Shown here piece after piece: positions 16,558 through 26,149 of a stretch of DNA of 64,000 nucleotides. Both the position numbers and the translations under genes were made by a program. Positions within the stretch are counted from its first letter, which is position 1. Every line of letters starts with the position of its first letter. The stretch is from positions 1 through 64,000 of the forward strand of contig NZ_VORY01000017.1 of NCBI RefSeq assembly GCF_007997295.1. Direction: 5' to 3'. The stretch is from Gillisia hiemivivida. GTDB taxonomy: Bacteria > Bacteroidota > Bacteroidia > Flavobacteriales > Flavobacteriaceae. The notes under the pieces are model-generated. The model saw nothing but the letters and a program-made list of their open reading frames with translations, did not search any database and had not been told where the DNA came from.

Positions 16558-19500
16558 GTTTTGAAACAGGTCTCTACGAGCAATTAATAAATAATATTGT
16601 ATCAAGTAATTTAAATAAAATTGATTCCGAGAAATTTCATATTAGTGAAACATTTCTAGATAAAGAGGAGGCAGCGCAATATTTAAGCATGTACTTAACG
16701 GGAATTATTAAGTATGCGCTTAATGACATTAAATCTCCCGATAAGATATTAAAGCAGATTGAACTAGCGAATAAAATAATTAACCTACTAACAGAAGAAC
16801 TTGGGGATGTTGAATTCTCAAACAATTTAATAGTAAACGAAGGTAGAATTTTACAAGCTATATTTTCCAAACTTGACTTCCCGTATTCCAATCTAAATGA
16901 TCGTTTAAAAGAAATCACACCATATACCCGATTAAGTCAAAGTGAATTATTTACTGGAAACAATGTTGGAATTTCTTTGGAAAGCGAATTAAGAAAAGAA
17001 ATATTATCTGCTGATGAAATATATTGGTTAGTTTCTTTTATAAAATATTCTGGAATAAGAATTTTCAAAAAAGAATTAGAAGAATTTACAAATAGCGGAA
17101 AGAAATTAAACATCATTACTACATCTTATATGGGTGCAACGGATGTTAAAGCAATTGAATACCTTTCTACTCTACCTAATACAAGCATTAAGGTTTCATA
17201 TAATTCTGAGCATGAAAGGCTACATGCCAAAGCATATTTATTTATTAGAAACTCAGGGTTTAATACTGGATATATTGGTTCATCAAATTTATCAAGGTCA
17301 GCATTAACAAATGGACTAGAATGGAACCTAAAGGTAACCTCTCAAGAAATTAGTCATATTATTGAAAAGTTTCAAAAAACCTTTGAGACCTATTGGGAAG
17401 ATCCAGAATTCGAATATTACACCCAAGGCTTGGATAAATTAAAATTAAGTAAAGCACTTAAAAGACAAAGTAACTTTGGAACAAATCAAATCACAAGTTT
17501 CTTTGATTTAAAACCTTACCCCTATCAAGAGGAAATATTATCTAAACTGCAATCTGAAAGAGTTATTCATAATAGAAATAAAAATTTATTGGTTGCAGCT
17601 ACTGGAACTGGAAAAACAGTTGTCTCTGCTTTTGATTTTAAAAGATTCAACAAAGAGAATCCTAATTCTAAATTTTTATTTATTGCTCACAGAAAAGAAA
17701 TATTAGTACAAGCCCAAAGAACTTTCCAACATGTTTTGAAGAATGCAAACTTTGGGGAATTATGGGTAGATGGAATTGAGCCGGTAACTTATAATCAGCT
17801 TTTCGCCTCTGTTCAAACCATGAAAAGCAGAATGAGTAATTTAAATTTAGATAAAGATTTTTATGATTATATAATAATTGATGAAGTTCATCATATTAAA
17901 GCCAATAGTTATAGACCCATTTTAAAGACTTTTGAACCTAAAATACTTCTTGGATTAACAGCAACCCCTGAAAGAATGGATGGCGGGGATATCACTGAAG
18001 ATTTTCATAACAAAATTGCTGCTGAAATTCGCCTTCCCGAAGCACTAAATCGGAAGTTGCTTTCGCCATTCCAATACTTTGCCCTTTCCGATACTGTAGA
18101 TTTAACTAATATAAAATGGAATGGAAAATATGATATATCTGAGTTAACCAAGATTTACACGGAAAGTGACCGTAGAGTTGCTGATATAATAAAAAATTGC
18201 GAAGAATATTTGACGGATATAAGGGATGTACAGGCCTTGGGATTTTGTGTTAGTCAGGAACATGCAAAATATATGGCAGAAAAATTTGTGTCAGCAGGAT
18301 TAAAGGCAGAGTATTTAGTTAGCAACAATAGTTCTTCTCGAGAAGCCATTCGAAATAAACTTTCTAATAAAGAAATCAACTATCTATTCGTTGTAGATAT
18401 ATTTAATGAAGGAGTAGATATCCCAGATATAGACACAGTTTTATTTTTAAGACCAACCGAAAGTCTTACAGTGTTTTTACAGCAATTAGGCCGCGGGTTG
18501 AGGCTTGCAGAGAATAAGGATTGCTTGACTGTATTAGATTTTGTGGGTAATGCTCGTCCAGAATATGATTTCGAGCATAAGTTTAGAGCCTTAGTAGGGA
18601 AAACTCATACGTCCATTATAAAGGAAATTGAAGATGAATTTCCTCACCTGCCTTTAGGTTGTTCTATTGTCCTAGAGAAAAAAGCTAAAGAAATCATCAT
18701 TAGAAATATAAAAGAAGCGACTGAATTTAGAAGACCTCAGTTACTTCAAAAGATTAAGAACTTTAAACATGTAACTACCCTTCCTTTAACCTTATTTAAT
18801 TTTTTAGAATTTCATAATCTAGATATCAGACAGGTTTACAGAAAAGGAAGCTGGAAAAGATTGTGCGCAGACGCAGGCGAAATAAAAGATTTTAAAGACC
18901 CACAAGAAAAAGAAATTACCAGCTGTTTGCAGAAAAAATTAATTCACTGTAATTCAATTAGTTATTTATCATTTCTTTTAAAATTAATTAAGGAGAATTT
19001 TAAGGATACTATTTATTCTAAAGAAGAAGAAATTATGCTTCTTATGTTTCATTACGATATATGGCAAGAATCTGGTTTGAAACTCAGATTTAAAACCATT
19101 CAAGAAAGCTTACAAACATTACGTAATAATGAAACTATGCTTCAAGAGATGGTTGAATTTGTAAAGCACTTAATCGATAAAATAGAATTTATAGAAAAGG
19201 ACATTGATTTAAAATTTCCTTATCCACTTAAAATACACAGCAAATATAACAGAGAGCAAATTTTAGTTAGTTTAGGTTTGAGCACTTTTGAGAAGCAATC
19301 TTCTAATCGAGAAGGTGTTGCACTTCAAAAAGATCTCAATCTTGAAGCGCTTTTTATAACCCTAAAGAAAACTGAAAAAGACTACTCTCCGACTACGATG
19401 TATGAAGATTATGCATTAAGTAACCAGCTTATACACTGGCAATCGCAAAATAGTACCGCACCATTATCTCCAAAAGGAGCATCTTATATAAATCATAAAG

Positions 19501-19697
19501 TAGATGGTAAAAAAATTTTTATTTTTATAAGGGAACAAAATAGTGATGAATACGGATTCACAATGTCATATACATTTTTAGGAGAAGCAGATTTTATAAA
19601 ATCAAAAGGAGAAAAACCTATGAATATAGAATGGAAATTAAATGAACCAATGCCTTCCTTTCTTTTAAAAGAAAGTCAGAAATTGGCAGTTGGATAA
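16554..19697 (+). CDS. PLD-domain SF2 helicase with DUF3427
   Basis: A 1047-residue multidomain protein. The N-terminal phospholipase-D-like nuclease domain has HAKAYLF (H224, K226) followed by GSSNLS. Next is an SF2 helicase core: Walker A ATGTGKT (about 349-355), motif II DEVH (443-446), motif III-like LTATPERMDG and motif VI QQLGRGLR (about 643-650). The remaining 330 residues fit DUF3427. Proteins of this architecture are suspected to act on DNA in defence or repair. The reading frame is complete. It overlaps the Nudix gene by ATGA, and no methyltransferase or restriction subunit is adjacent. Confidence 0.88.
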   Translation: MSFETGLYEQLINNIVSSNLNKIDSEKFHISETFLDKEEAAQYLSMYLTGIIKYALNDIKSPDKILKQIELANKIINLLTEELGDVEFSNNLIVNEGRILQAIFSKLDFPYSNLNDRLKEITPYTRLSQSELFTGNNVGISLESELRKEILSADEIYWLVSFIKYSGIRIFKKELEEFTNSGKKLNIITTSYMGATDVKAIEYLSTLPNTSIKVSYNSEHERLHAKAYLFIRNSGFNTGYIGSSNLSRSALTNGLEWNLKVTSQEISHIIEKFQKTFETYWEDPEFEYYTQGLDKLKLSKALKRQSNFGTNQITSFFDLKPYPYQEEILSKLQSERVIHNRNKNLLVAATGTGKTVVSAFDFKRFNKENPNSKFLFIAHRKEILVQAQRTFQHVLKNANFGELWVDGIEPVTYNQLFASVQTMKSRMSNLNLDKDFYDYIIIDEVHHIKANSYRPILKTFEPKILLGLTATPERMDGGDITEDFHNKIAAEIRLPEALNRKLLSPFQYFALSDTVDLTNIKWNGKYDISELTKIYTESDRRVADIIKNCEEYLTDIRDVQALGFCVSQEHAKYMAEKFVSAGLKAEYLVSNNSSSREAIRNKLSNKEINYLFVVDIFNEGVDIPDIDTVLFLRPTESLTVFLQQLGRGLRLAENKDCLTVLDFVGNARPEYDFEHKFRALVGKTHTSIIKEIEDEFPHLPLGCSIVLEKKAKEIIIRNIKEATEFRRPQLLQKIKNFKHVTTLPLTLFNFLEFHNLDIRQVYRKGSWKRLCADAGEIKDFKDPQEKEITSCLQKKLIHCNSISYLSFLLKLIKENFKDTIYSKEEEIMLLMFHYDIWQESGLKLRFKTIQESLQTLRNNETMLQEMVEFVKHLIDKIEFIEKDIDLKFPYPLKIHSKYNREQILVSLGLSTFEKQSSNREGVALQKDLNLEALFITLKKTEKDYSPTTMYEDYALSNQLIHWQSQNSTAPLSPKGASYINHKVDGKKIFIFIREQNSDEYGFTMSYTFLGEADFIKSKGEKPMNIEWKLNEPMPSFLLKESQKLAVG

Positions 19698-19734
19698 TTT
19701 CCATTAGTTAAGATAATCCTTTATTCAAAAGAAC

Positions 19735-19920
19735 GATAGTGGAAAAATTATGGTGGAAAACCTGCGTATAATTTCATCCAAATCCAAAACACCTAAACCA
19801 ATAAGGTTATTAGGTGGTATAATTTCAATTTTATCTCTGAAATCTTTTAGCACTCCTAAATATTCCTGAAGGCCTAATAGTTTAATGCTGAAGAATCTTA
19901 CAATAACAATAAGGGAGCAA
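19735..19920 (-). pseudogene. Possible C-terminal gene remnant
   Basis: On the minus strand a frame without a start runs into the 3' end of the porin gene in another register. It stays open for about 60 codons to a TGA at 19735-19737 and reads LQEYLGVLKDFRDKIEIIPP and then LIGLGVLDLDEIIRRF, which looks protein-like. I recognise no family. It could be chance. Confidence 0.22.
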
Positions 19921-21052
19921 TAAAGCCAAGCCTTACTTCATTTCTGTTATAATTAGCTGCACCAAAATTTTCTATAGCATAATTGGTATGATCATAATAC
20001 CTGCCGATATAAGCGAAGAAAAACCGGACATCAATATTTTTAAATGGACTGTAATATACGGTAGGCACCATTCCATAGCTCGTTCTAAGGTGGTTTCGGT
20101 CGCTTGTGAAGTCACTATAGGCGCTGCTGGTCATAAGACTTAATAATCCTGTAAACTTTGGACTGATACGGTATTCTGCTCTTAACCAGTTTTCTATATA
20201 TCCCGAATCTTCAGCCACTGTATCGCTACCGAGAATATTTGTAACAATACCCTTCGTATCGATCTCTTCGTAGCTGTAATTAAAGTCATACATCAAAGTC
20301 AGGTTACGGTTTTGATATTTGTTACCTAAAGTAAAAAAATAGGTGCCTCTTTTTTTTACCTGATTGGAATAACTCAAGCTATAAATGGTTTGAAATTTTT
20401 CATTGAAAAAGCTTCCTCGCCAGTTTCCAACAAGTGCCACCGGCCAGTCAGGTTCTTGGATATTTTCTGCAACTACATCCCGATAAAGGTCGTCATAAAG
20501 CATGGTACGCGAGTTTAGCACCTGGAATCCGAATTTGTGATGTTTTGAATTTTGGTAAGTAATTCCGACTCCGGTAACAAAAGCCAGGGCATTGCTTTGA
20601 ATATCATTATATTCCAGAACATCCATAGCCTTGAACTCGTATTCATAACCCCCGTAAAACGCATAGGTCTTTCCCAGTACAATATTAAGGGACGGACTGG
20701 CTTTAATGTCTATATAAGCCAATTCAATATTACTGCCCAGTCGATCCAAGGATTGCACATCGCCGCCTTTATTAAAGCGGTTTCTAAAATTAAAGTCCAC
20801 CCTTTCGTGTAGTTTTGCAGAAATTCCTAGGGCTGTGAACCCATTTTCAAACTGTAAGCCGTTGTAATAAAGATCACTGCCCCTAAAGGTATATGCCTGA
20901 AACTCCATTCGCATATCGAATGTGATATTTATATTTTTTAAGAGCTTTTCCTTTTCTATGGAGATAACTGGCTCAGCCAGACTGTCGTTTACCTGCGAGG
21001 ATCCCATTAGAGGAGTTAATAAAAACAGGCCTATAAAAAATGACTTTATCAT
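19898..21052 (-). CDS. Outer-membrane porin, OprP/OprO-like
   Basis: A 384-residue protein with a signal peptide (residues 1-19, ending GSSQ) and an all-beta pattern of alternating hydrophobic and aromatic strands. It resembles the phosphate-selective porin O/P family: an N-terminal first strand (ITFDMRMEFQAYTFRG), RFNKGGDVQSLDRLGSNIE and a NRNEVRLGFIAPLLLL end. The substrate cannot be inferred, as no phosphate transport gene is nearby. It has its own transcription unit, flanked by remnant sequence on both sides. Confidence 0.7.
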   Translation of the reverse strand: MIKSFFIGLFLLTPLMGSSQVNDSLAEPVISIEKEKLLKNINITFDMRMEFQAYTFRGSDLYYNGLQFENGFTALGISAKLHERVDFNFRNRFNKGGDVQSLDRLGSNIELAYIDIKASPSLNIVLGKTYAFYGGYEYEFKAMDVLEYNDIQSNALAFVTGVGITYQNSKHHKFGFQVLNSRTMLYDDLYRDVVAENIQEPDWPVALVGNWRGSFFNEKFQTIYSLSYSNQVKKRGTYFFTLGNKYQNRNLTLMYDFNYSYEEIDTKGIVTNILGSDTVAEDSGYIENWLRAEYRISPKFTGLLSLMTSSAYSDFTSDRNHLRTSYGMVPTVYYSPFKNIDVRFFFAYIGRYYDHTNYAIENFGAANYNRNEVRLGFIAPLLLL

Positions 21053-21545
21053 AAAATAATAGCTATTTACGATTAAAATTTTAGCATCATTGTGGGCAGA
21101 AGTGTCAGCATTCTTAGATGCGTTTGGTTAAATAGTAAAACCTTAATTCTGAAGCACCCATTTAAATTTACTAAATTTTATTGAAATTAGAGTAAGCCAA
21201 ATAATCGCTTCTTCATTTTTCTGAAGGCTTTTGTTTCCTTTTTTCGATCTGGTATCTAATGTTTAGGGCAATTTTTTTTAGACATAACATCTCAGGTTAT
21301 GAGTTCTAGTTTAGAAATATTCTGTTGAAAGTCTATTACAAACCCTAGTTCCTCAATCTTTTCTTTGAGTTTCTTGATCTCGTCTTTCTTACTCATCCCA
21401 GGCTTCTATAGTTCTAAAGTACTGTGATTTTTGAGCCAGCAATCATAGGATGATCTGGAAACTTGATGTTTACAGGAAGTATGAATAATGGAGATATGTG
21501 CCGCGGTTTAACTTCGTAAAATTTTCGATTTCCTGCCAGCCAATT
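21053..21545. other. Intergenic region with degraded ORF fragments
   Basis: No intact gene. The minus strand holds a short coiled-coil-like ORF and neighbouring broken frames (21292-21480, listed separately). The remainder is AT-rich without clear signals. Confidence 0.5.
21292..21480 (-). pseudogene. Possible transposase (OrfA-type) remnant
   Basis: The minus strand encodes MSKKDEIKKLKEKIEELG and ends after 34 residues (21292-21396). The same frame upstream reads VSRSSYDCWLKNHSTLEL before a stop. A helix-turn-helix-like stretch followed by a lysine/glutamate coiled coil resembles the first ORF of IS3-type elements. There is no second ORF and no terminal repeats are seen. The assignment is tentative. 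Confidence 0.25.
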
Positions 21546-22817
21546 TTAGAAAAAGAACGTGCTCCCGGCTCCATCAAAACGCGGATTGACCACATTATTG
21601 AAAATAGACCCAAACCTGTAACGGATCCCAAAACTAGTATAAAATGAATAATTTGAATCGAGCTGTCTCCTTCTGGTTAAAAGATCTTCATTAGAAATAT
21701 CTCCTTTAGCTATATTCAACTGGTCCCGTTGCAGCGCATAATAACCGCTAAAGTTAAGCGACAGACCCTTGTAAAGACGGAGATCTGCATAACCAGAAAA
21801 TGTGAGCCTGTTCTTGGAAACATCATGAAAATAATGGCCGTAGGATGCTGAACCGCTTAGTTGCCCCCACTTTTTATTTAAACTTATATCCAGGGAAAGG
21901 TTGTGCTTAAACCTCAATTCTTCGGTTTCTAAATAAATGGTTTCTTCGATATAATCGAAATAGGATGGTCCTACTTTATACATCAAACCAACATAATTGC
22001 TGTTAGATTCTGAATAAGGAAAGAAATTATATTCTATTGCAGGAGAAAGAGTCCAGGAGGATCTATAATTGCTAAAATCTGATCTAAGAACTTCGATATA
22101 ACCTCCGGCAGACCAATGATCACCAAGTGACCATACAGTAGTATTGTTTGCCCGGTAATTTTCGTTTGAAAATTCAAAGGCATCTTCCCCTTCCCCAAAA
22201 CGATTTTTATTCACACTGTAGTTAAGAGATGTTGTAGTTTTAAACTTTTCAGTAATTCTGGATGCTGAAAATCCTGTGCTGAAACTGTTCCTAAAGTAAT
22301 TCTTATCCCCATTAAGATAACCGTTAAGTCGCGCATTAAATACCCAAAGATTCCACGGATCTTCTTGTTCTTCTTCTGTTCCTTTTCCTGCTTCTCCCTC
22401 TTCTTCCTTGAAAGTTATTTGTAAATTTTTTCCTTGCTCTGTTCGGGCAAGATACTTTACAAGACCCAATTTTAGGGTCTGCACCATTTGTTGTCTTTCT
22501 TCGTCATCGGTAGCGGTTGCCTGCCTTACGAAAGAAAGTGTATCATTTACCCCAGTGAAAACTTCCCTTCCTGTAAACTGTAAGGTATATTCAAGGCCTC
22601 CACTTCCCGTTACCTGAGCATTCGATAAAATAAAAACATTAGACTGGAAACGGTCATTTACATAATCTACAAAGGGAATTTCACGTTTTATAAAATCTTG
22701 ATCACAATAAGATTGACAGTCCAGAAAAACGCGGATCTTTTTATTATTGCTTTCTACCTGTGAAAAAGAGTATGACAGAGAAAATAAGGCAAAAGCCAGG
22801 ATGATATATTGTTTCAT
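21546..22817 (-). CDS. Outer-membrane beta-barrel protein (DUF481-like C-terminus)
   Basis: A 423-residue protein with a signal peptide (1-19). An N-terminal periplasmic domain (about 25-130, starting IRVFLDCQSYCDQDFIKREI) is followed by an acidic linker (EEEGEAGKGTEEEQEDPW). The beta-barrel is about 155-423, with aromatic-rich strands and a phenylalanine C-terminus typical of outer-membrane insertion. I do not recognise a named family; DUF481 is the nearest match for the barrel. It is separate from the porin gene, about 500 bases away on the same strand. Confidence 0.65.
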   Translation of the reverse strand: MKQYIILAFALFSLSYSFSQVESNNKKIRVFLDCQSYCDQDFIKREIPFVDYVNDRFQSNVFILSNAQVTGSGGLEYTLQFTGREVFTGVNDTLSFVRQATATDDEERQQMVQTLKLGLVKYLARTEQGKNLQITFKEEEGEAGKGTEEEQEDPWNLWVFNARLNGYLNGDKNYFRNSFSTGFSASRITEKFKTTTSLNYSVNKNRFGEGEDAFEFSNENYRANNTTVWSLGDHWSAGGYIEVLRSDFSNYRSSWTLSPAIEYNFFPYSESNSNYVGLMYKVGPSYFDYIEETIYLETEELRFKHNLSLDISLNKKWGQLSGSASYGHYFHDVSKNRLTFSGYADLRLYKGLSLNFSGYYALQRDQLNIAKGDISNEDLLTRRRQLDSNYSFYTSFGIRYRFGSIFNNVVNPRFDGAGSTFFF

Positions 22818-23443
22818 TAATAATTTTGAGGGAAGTGATAAATTTTTATTTTTATACGAGTAAATATATCAAAAATGCATTAAAACCATCGATTGTATTG
22901 AAATTTATAATAAATCTTCAAAAATGGGATCTGCTGCTTAGAGTTTGATCTCTTAAAGCTTTTATTTCCTTACTTCGCGCCATATTAAAACCCAAAAAGT
23001 GATAGGAAGAGGATTGCACTTTAACTGGGTTGAATTTTTGATCTCCTGAATTCATGTTAGGATTATGATCGAGAGCTATGATTATGAGGAAAATTATGGA
23101 CTTATTGTGTGAAATACTTACCGATAGAGAGCATTTCAAGAAATCTGCTGACTTCCCTGAAGATTTTTTTGGAGATTTTAATAGTCTTGGATTAATGAAA
23201 ACCTTATGAGAAAGAGTCTTCGGTAGCCGGTTGCTGTCTAACGTCGTCTAAGGTTTTACTGCGTTGATTACATGTGAGTATGGATGTTTGAAATATTTTC
23301 TTTGCTCTATGATATTAGAGATTATTGAAATTTAAGTTTCTGATGTTATTATCTCTTTTATTGTTTCGAGAAATAAAGGCAATATAAAAAAGCCCTGATT
23401 AGAACAGGGCTTCTTTTCATTCATAGCAATTGTCTCTTGGAAA
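22818..23443. other. Intergenic region with a possible 41-codon remnant
   Basis: No convincing gene. On the plus strand 23084-23209 reads MRKIMDLLCEILTDREHFKK and onward for 41 codons; it is open but unrecognised and may be a fragment. The right part holds the terminator of the spondin lipoprotein gene. Confidence 0.45.
23384..23415 (-). terminator. Terminator of the spondin lipoprotein gene
   Basis: AAGCCCTG (23390-23397) pairs with CAGGGCTT (23405-23412) around a seven-base loop. In the minus direction a T-run follows the stem, so it ends the leftward gene that stops at 23444. Confidence 0.8.
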
Positions 23444-24211
23444 TTATTCTATCGGACTTATTACAACGCTCATTATGGTTGAAACATTTGGATAAGTAAA
23501 TCCATCATCAACAAGATGTACTACTCCATTCTCAGTTGGTCCTGTATTTGGAGCTGGCTGTCTCGGTTTTTGGAATTCCCCTACTCCCGGCTCGGCATTT
23601 ACCTCAGTACCGGCATCCCATAATTTAAAATGTGACGTAATGTCTCCACTTATTGGCTCCTTATTGGAGTCAAATAGAGCTATCCCTTCTGGGTCCGGAG
23701 AAATAAATAAATCGTTGGACTGCACGAACATAGTGGCAAGGTTTAGGAAATCATTATGTTTTGCAGTAATAGTAAATTCGTAAGAGTCCCCAGGAAAGAT
23801 TGGCCCTTTTGCGTTATCCCCAACTGGTATAGCAAAAATTCCCAAGGAACGAACCTTAGGATCATTTTTTAAGCTCATCGTCAACAATTCCGGAAAACCG
23901 TCCTCAGCAAGATTTTCCAAACCTTCTCCAGCTTCAACGCCTACCATAAATAGAGGGGCGCTATTCTTTTTTTGTACTACAAAGGTCCCAGGTGAAAGGA
24001 TATTAACATATTCTTCTGTTCCTCCAAGGTTGGTAATCGTTACCTTAAATTCAGTAAACGCATTATTCTCGTTGGGTTTAGCTTTGGATTTAGCCTTGGA
24101 ATTAGCTTCGCTCATGGTGCTGCTTTCTAATGCATCTTCTAAAACTGCGGTGTCTTTGCTGCAACTAAAAAAAAGAGTGCAAATAAAAAAAATGCTTAAT
24201 AACTTTTTCAT
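23444..24211 (-). CDS. Spondin-domain lipoprotein
   Basis: A 255-residue protein with a lipoprotein signal (lipobox FFSC, Cys at about 17). A short lysine-rich linker is followed by a spondin_N-like domain from about residue 50. Recognisable marks are FKVTITNLGG, NILSPGTFVV, LENLAEDGFPELL, FVQSNDLF and KLWDAGTEVNAEPG. In animals this domain is extracellular and matrix-related; in marine bacteria such lipoproteins are exported to the envelope with unknown partners. It is monocistronic with its own terminator. Confidence 0.85.
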   Translation of the reverse strand: MKKLLSIFFICTLFFSCSKDTAVLEDALESSTMSEANSKAKSKAKPNENNAFTEFKVTITNLGGTEEYVNILSPGTFVVQKKNSAPLFMVGVEAGEGLENLAEDGFPELLTMSLKNDPKVRSLGIFAIPVGDNAKGPIFPGDSYEFTITAKHNDFLNLATMFVQSNDLFISPDPEGIALFDSNKEPISGDITSHFKLWDAGTEVNAEPGVGEFQKPRQPAPNTGPTENGVVHLVDDGFTYPNVSTIMSVVISPIE

Positions 24212-25060
24212 AATTTATTTTTTAATGGTTAATAACATCCTTAATTTACGAATCAAATGCCTCATTATAATGGCTTTAGCATCAATTTAGCACCACTTTA
24301 ATATTACTTTAGCATAAAAGCTTTATCACAATCCAACAAAGATCTAACCGAGAGGAAAAATATTTGACTGTTACATTTATAACTTTTAAAGTTCTGTTTT
24401 TAACTTAAAAAAACATTGAGCCTTGCAAACAAATATTTTAAAATAAAGTATGAAGTAAATTTTGCCGAGCTATTAACAATAAATCTGGATGATGATCCTA
24501 CTAAAGTCTTTTGTTGTGAAGACGTGACCAAAGGATATGTAAAAGCTTCTAACAAGGATCATGAACTTATAAATATAGTAGGCCTTTTTTTAGAACTTCC
24601 CTTTTCTATAATATTGCGATGATGGCTATGGCTGTCACTAATTGTAACAGCTTTATACGAATACTTAACTTTTTTCTGAAGATGCCATGAGTTCTAACTT
24701 ATGTAAAAGCATAGGCTAATATGAATAAAAAAAGTGGCTATATGTGAATATATTTCTGCATCAGTTACAAAAACAGGAATTTCTAATTGGTTTTTTGTTT
24801 CATGCGTTAGAATACACAGTATTTCTGTTCGCAAAAAAAGATACATTTTTATTGTTTTTTTGGTGCGTTTTGTTAAGAAAAAATAAATGTGCTGTTTGTG
24901 CGGTAGACTTTTTTAGTTCGGATTTTTTTCAGCTTGTAGATAACGGACTTGATTAAAGAAAGTATCGTAGAGTTGGTTCTACTCCCGTCTATTGGTATTA
25001 TTGGCTTTGTTCTTTTTTAATTGATTTCTAAAATATCACTTTTTTCACAATTACCCGGTA
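24212..25060. other. Long poor intergenic region
   Basis: About 850 very AT-rich bases. A plus-strand frame at 24416-24622 (68 residues, TTG start, reads YFKIKYEVNFAELLTINLDD) is the only one with mildly protein-like content, but it lacks a promoter or a known family. A frame at 24744-24956 is rich in Phe/Leu and probably spurious. I see no RNA gene or mobile element. Confidence 0.4.
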
Positions 25061-25477
25061 TTAATCTAAGTCTCCTTTATCTTTTAAGAAGTCAAATATT
25101 ATTTTATCAACTGCGGAAACTGAATTAATATCGGCATAGTTCAGCCATTTTATTTCCTCAATTTCATTATTCGCTTTTAGAGTTCCATTAAAGTCTGCCG
25201 AATAACAAGTCATTTTAACTATAATTCCATCTTTCATTCCATCAGATTGAGCTTTGAAAGTACCCAAGTATTTATAGGAGTCTGGAATGATCTCCACACT
25301 CAGTTCTTCTCGTATCTCCCTGATCAAAGTTTGTTCATCGGTCTCACCTACTTCTCTTTTCCCTCCCGGGAAATAATAGTTGTTCTTCCCTTTAGATCGA
25401 GTGCTTAAAACTTGACCACTTTTAATCTTTATCAGGGCTATTTTATCAATTTCCATGTTCATAGCTATATTTTTCAA
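25061..25477 (-). CDS. Nudix hydrolase
   Basis: A 138-residue Nudix protein with the box GGKREVGETDEQTLIREIRE followed by EL, i.e. GX5EX7REUXEE. The lead-in KGKNNYYFPGG and trailing EIEEIKWLNYADI fit ADP-ribose or NTP-type Nudix enzymes. The true start may be the Met at codon 7 (25459), which gives MEIDKIALIKI. It is a single gene and not closely similar to the Nudix gene at 16144. Confidence 0.87.
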   Translation of the reverse strand: MKNIAMNMEIDKIALIKIKSGQVLSTRSKGKNNYYFPGGKREVGETDEQTLIREIREELSVEIIPDSYKYLGTFKAQSDGMKDGIIVKMTCYSADFNGTLKANNEIEEIKWLNYADINSVSAVDKIIFDFLKDKGDLD

Positions 25478-25939
25478 CTACCTATCTACAACAAATTATA
25501 TAGTAACAAATATAATTTTTAAGATGGCTAATTCCCTGATACACCCTGTAGTTTATTTTCAATATACAGAATCAGCTCTATATTATTTGTGTTAAATAAT
25601 ACGAGTTTTTCTTCCTTTAGTATTTTACACTTTAAAATACTAAATGCTTCTTCTTAACAAGAAAAGAGAAATCACTAATACAAGAGCTTAACAAAGCGGA
25701 AATTACAGCAGAAATCCTTACCTTTGCATTTAATTAAAGGAAATGCTGATTTTTGTGAGACTTTCTTAGTCCTTTTGTAACTCAAAATCCATTTAAGCAC
25801 TTAGATTGGCTGTCCAAAGAATAATTATTGGCTTGAAGAGTAATCATGTTCAAAAAAATTTCTTTTCCTCCTTTTTTTATTATATGTTTAATTATTAAAC
25901 CTTTAGGCTACATAAATTGTAACCATAGAAATAGCAAAT
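25478..25939. other. Intergenic region with a plus-strand promoter
   Basis: No gene. TACCTTTG at 25719-25726 on the plus strand fits the -7 consensus and would start a transcript with a leader of about 200 bases before the small gene at 25940, or a separate small RNA. Confidence 0.45.
25719..25726 (+). promoter_or_regulatory. -7 promoter box, long leader
   Basis: TACCTTTG matches TAnnTTTG. The nearest downstream coding start is 214 bases away, at 25940. Confidence 0.4.
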
Positions 25940-26149
25940 ATGGGAAGACCTTCCACTAAACCAAAAGATTTAAGAGACGGATTTTATATAGAAGTTCGAA
26001 ATAAAAATCAAAGAACGGCCATAAAAATCCGTAGAGATACTAAAGAGCAACTTATACTTGCTATAGAAGAGTATCGTAAAAACAAAGAAGTTACGGTTCT
26101 TGGAGAATCCAAGAAAGGTAAAATGATTGAAATTCCTGGGGTAAGCTAG
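25940..26149 (+). CDS. Small conserved flavobacterial protein
   Basis: A 69-residue protein with a charged, well-structured sequence: MGRPSTKPKDLRDGFYIEVR, then KIRRDTKEQLILAIEEYRKN and VTVLGESKKGK. The GRPxxKPK start is AT-hook-like and may touch DNA or RNA. I recognise this as a recurrent hypothetical protein of Flavobacteriaceae, without known function. It has a good ATG and no close partner gene. Confidence 0.75.
   Translation: MGRPSTKPKDLRDGFYIEVRNKNQRTAIKIRRDTKEQLILAIEEYRKNKEVTVLGESKKGKMIEIPGVS

Noticed and set aside
23084-23209. 41-codon plus-strand ORF
   Set aside because: Too short and unrecognised; could be chance or a fragment.
24416-24622. 68-residue ORF with TTG start
   Set aside because: Somewhat protein-like, but no recognisable family, promoter or neighbour; left in the intergenic note only.
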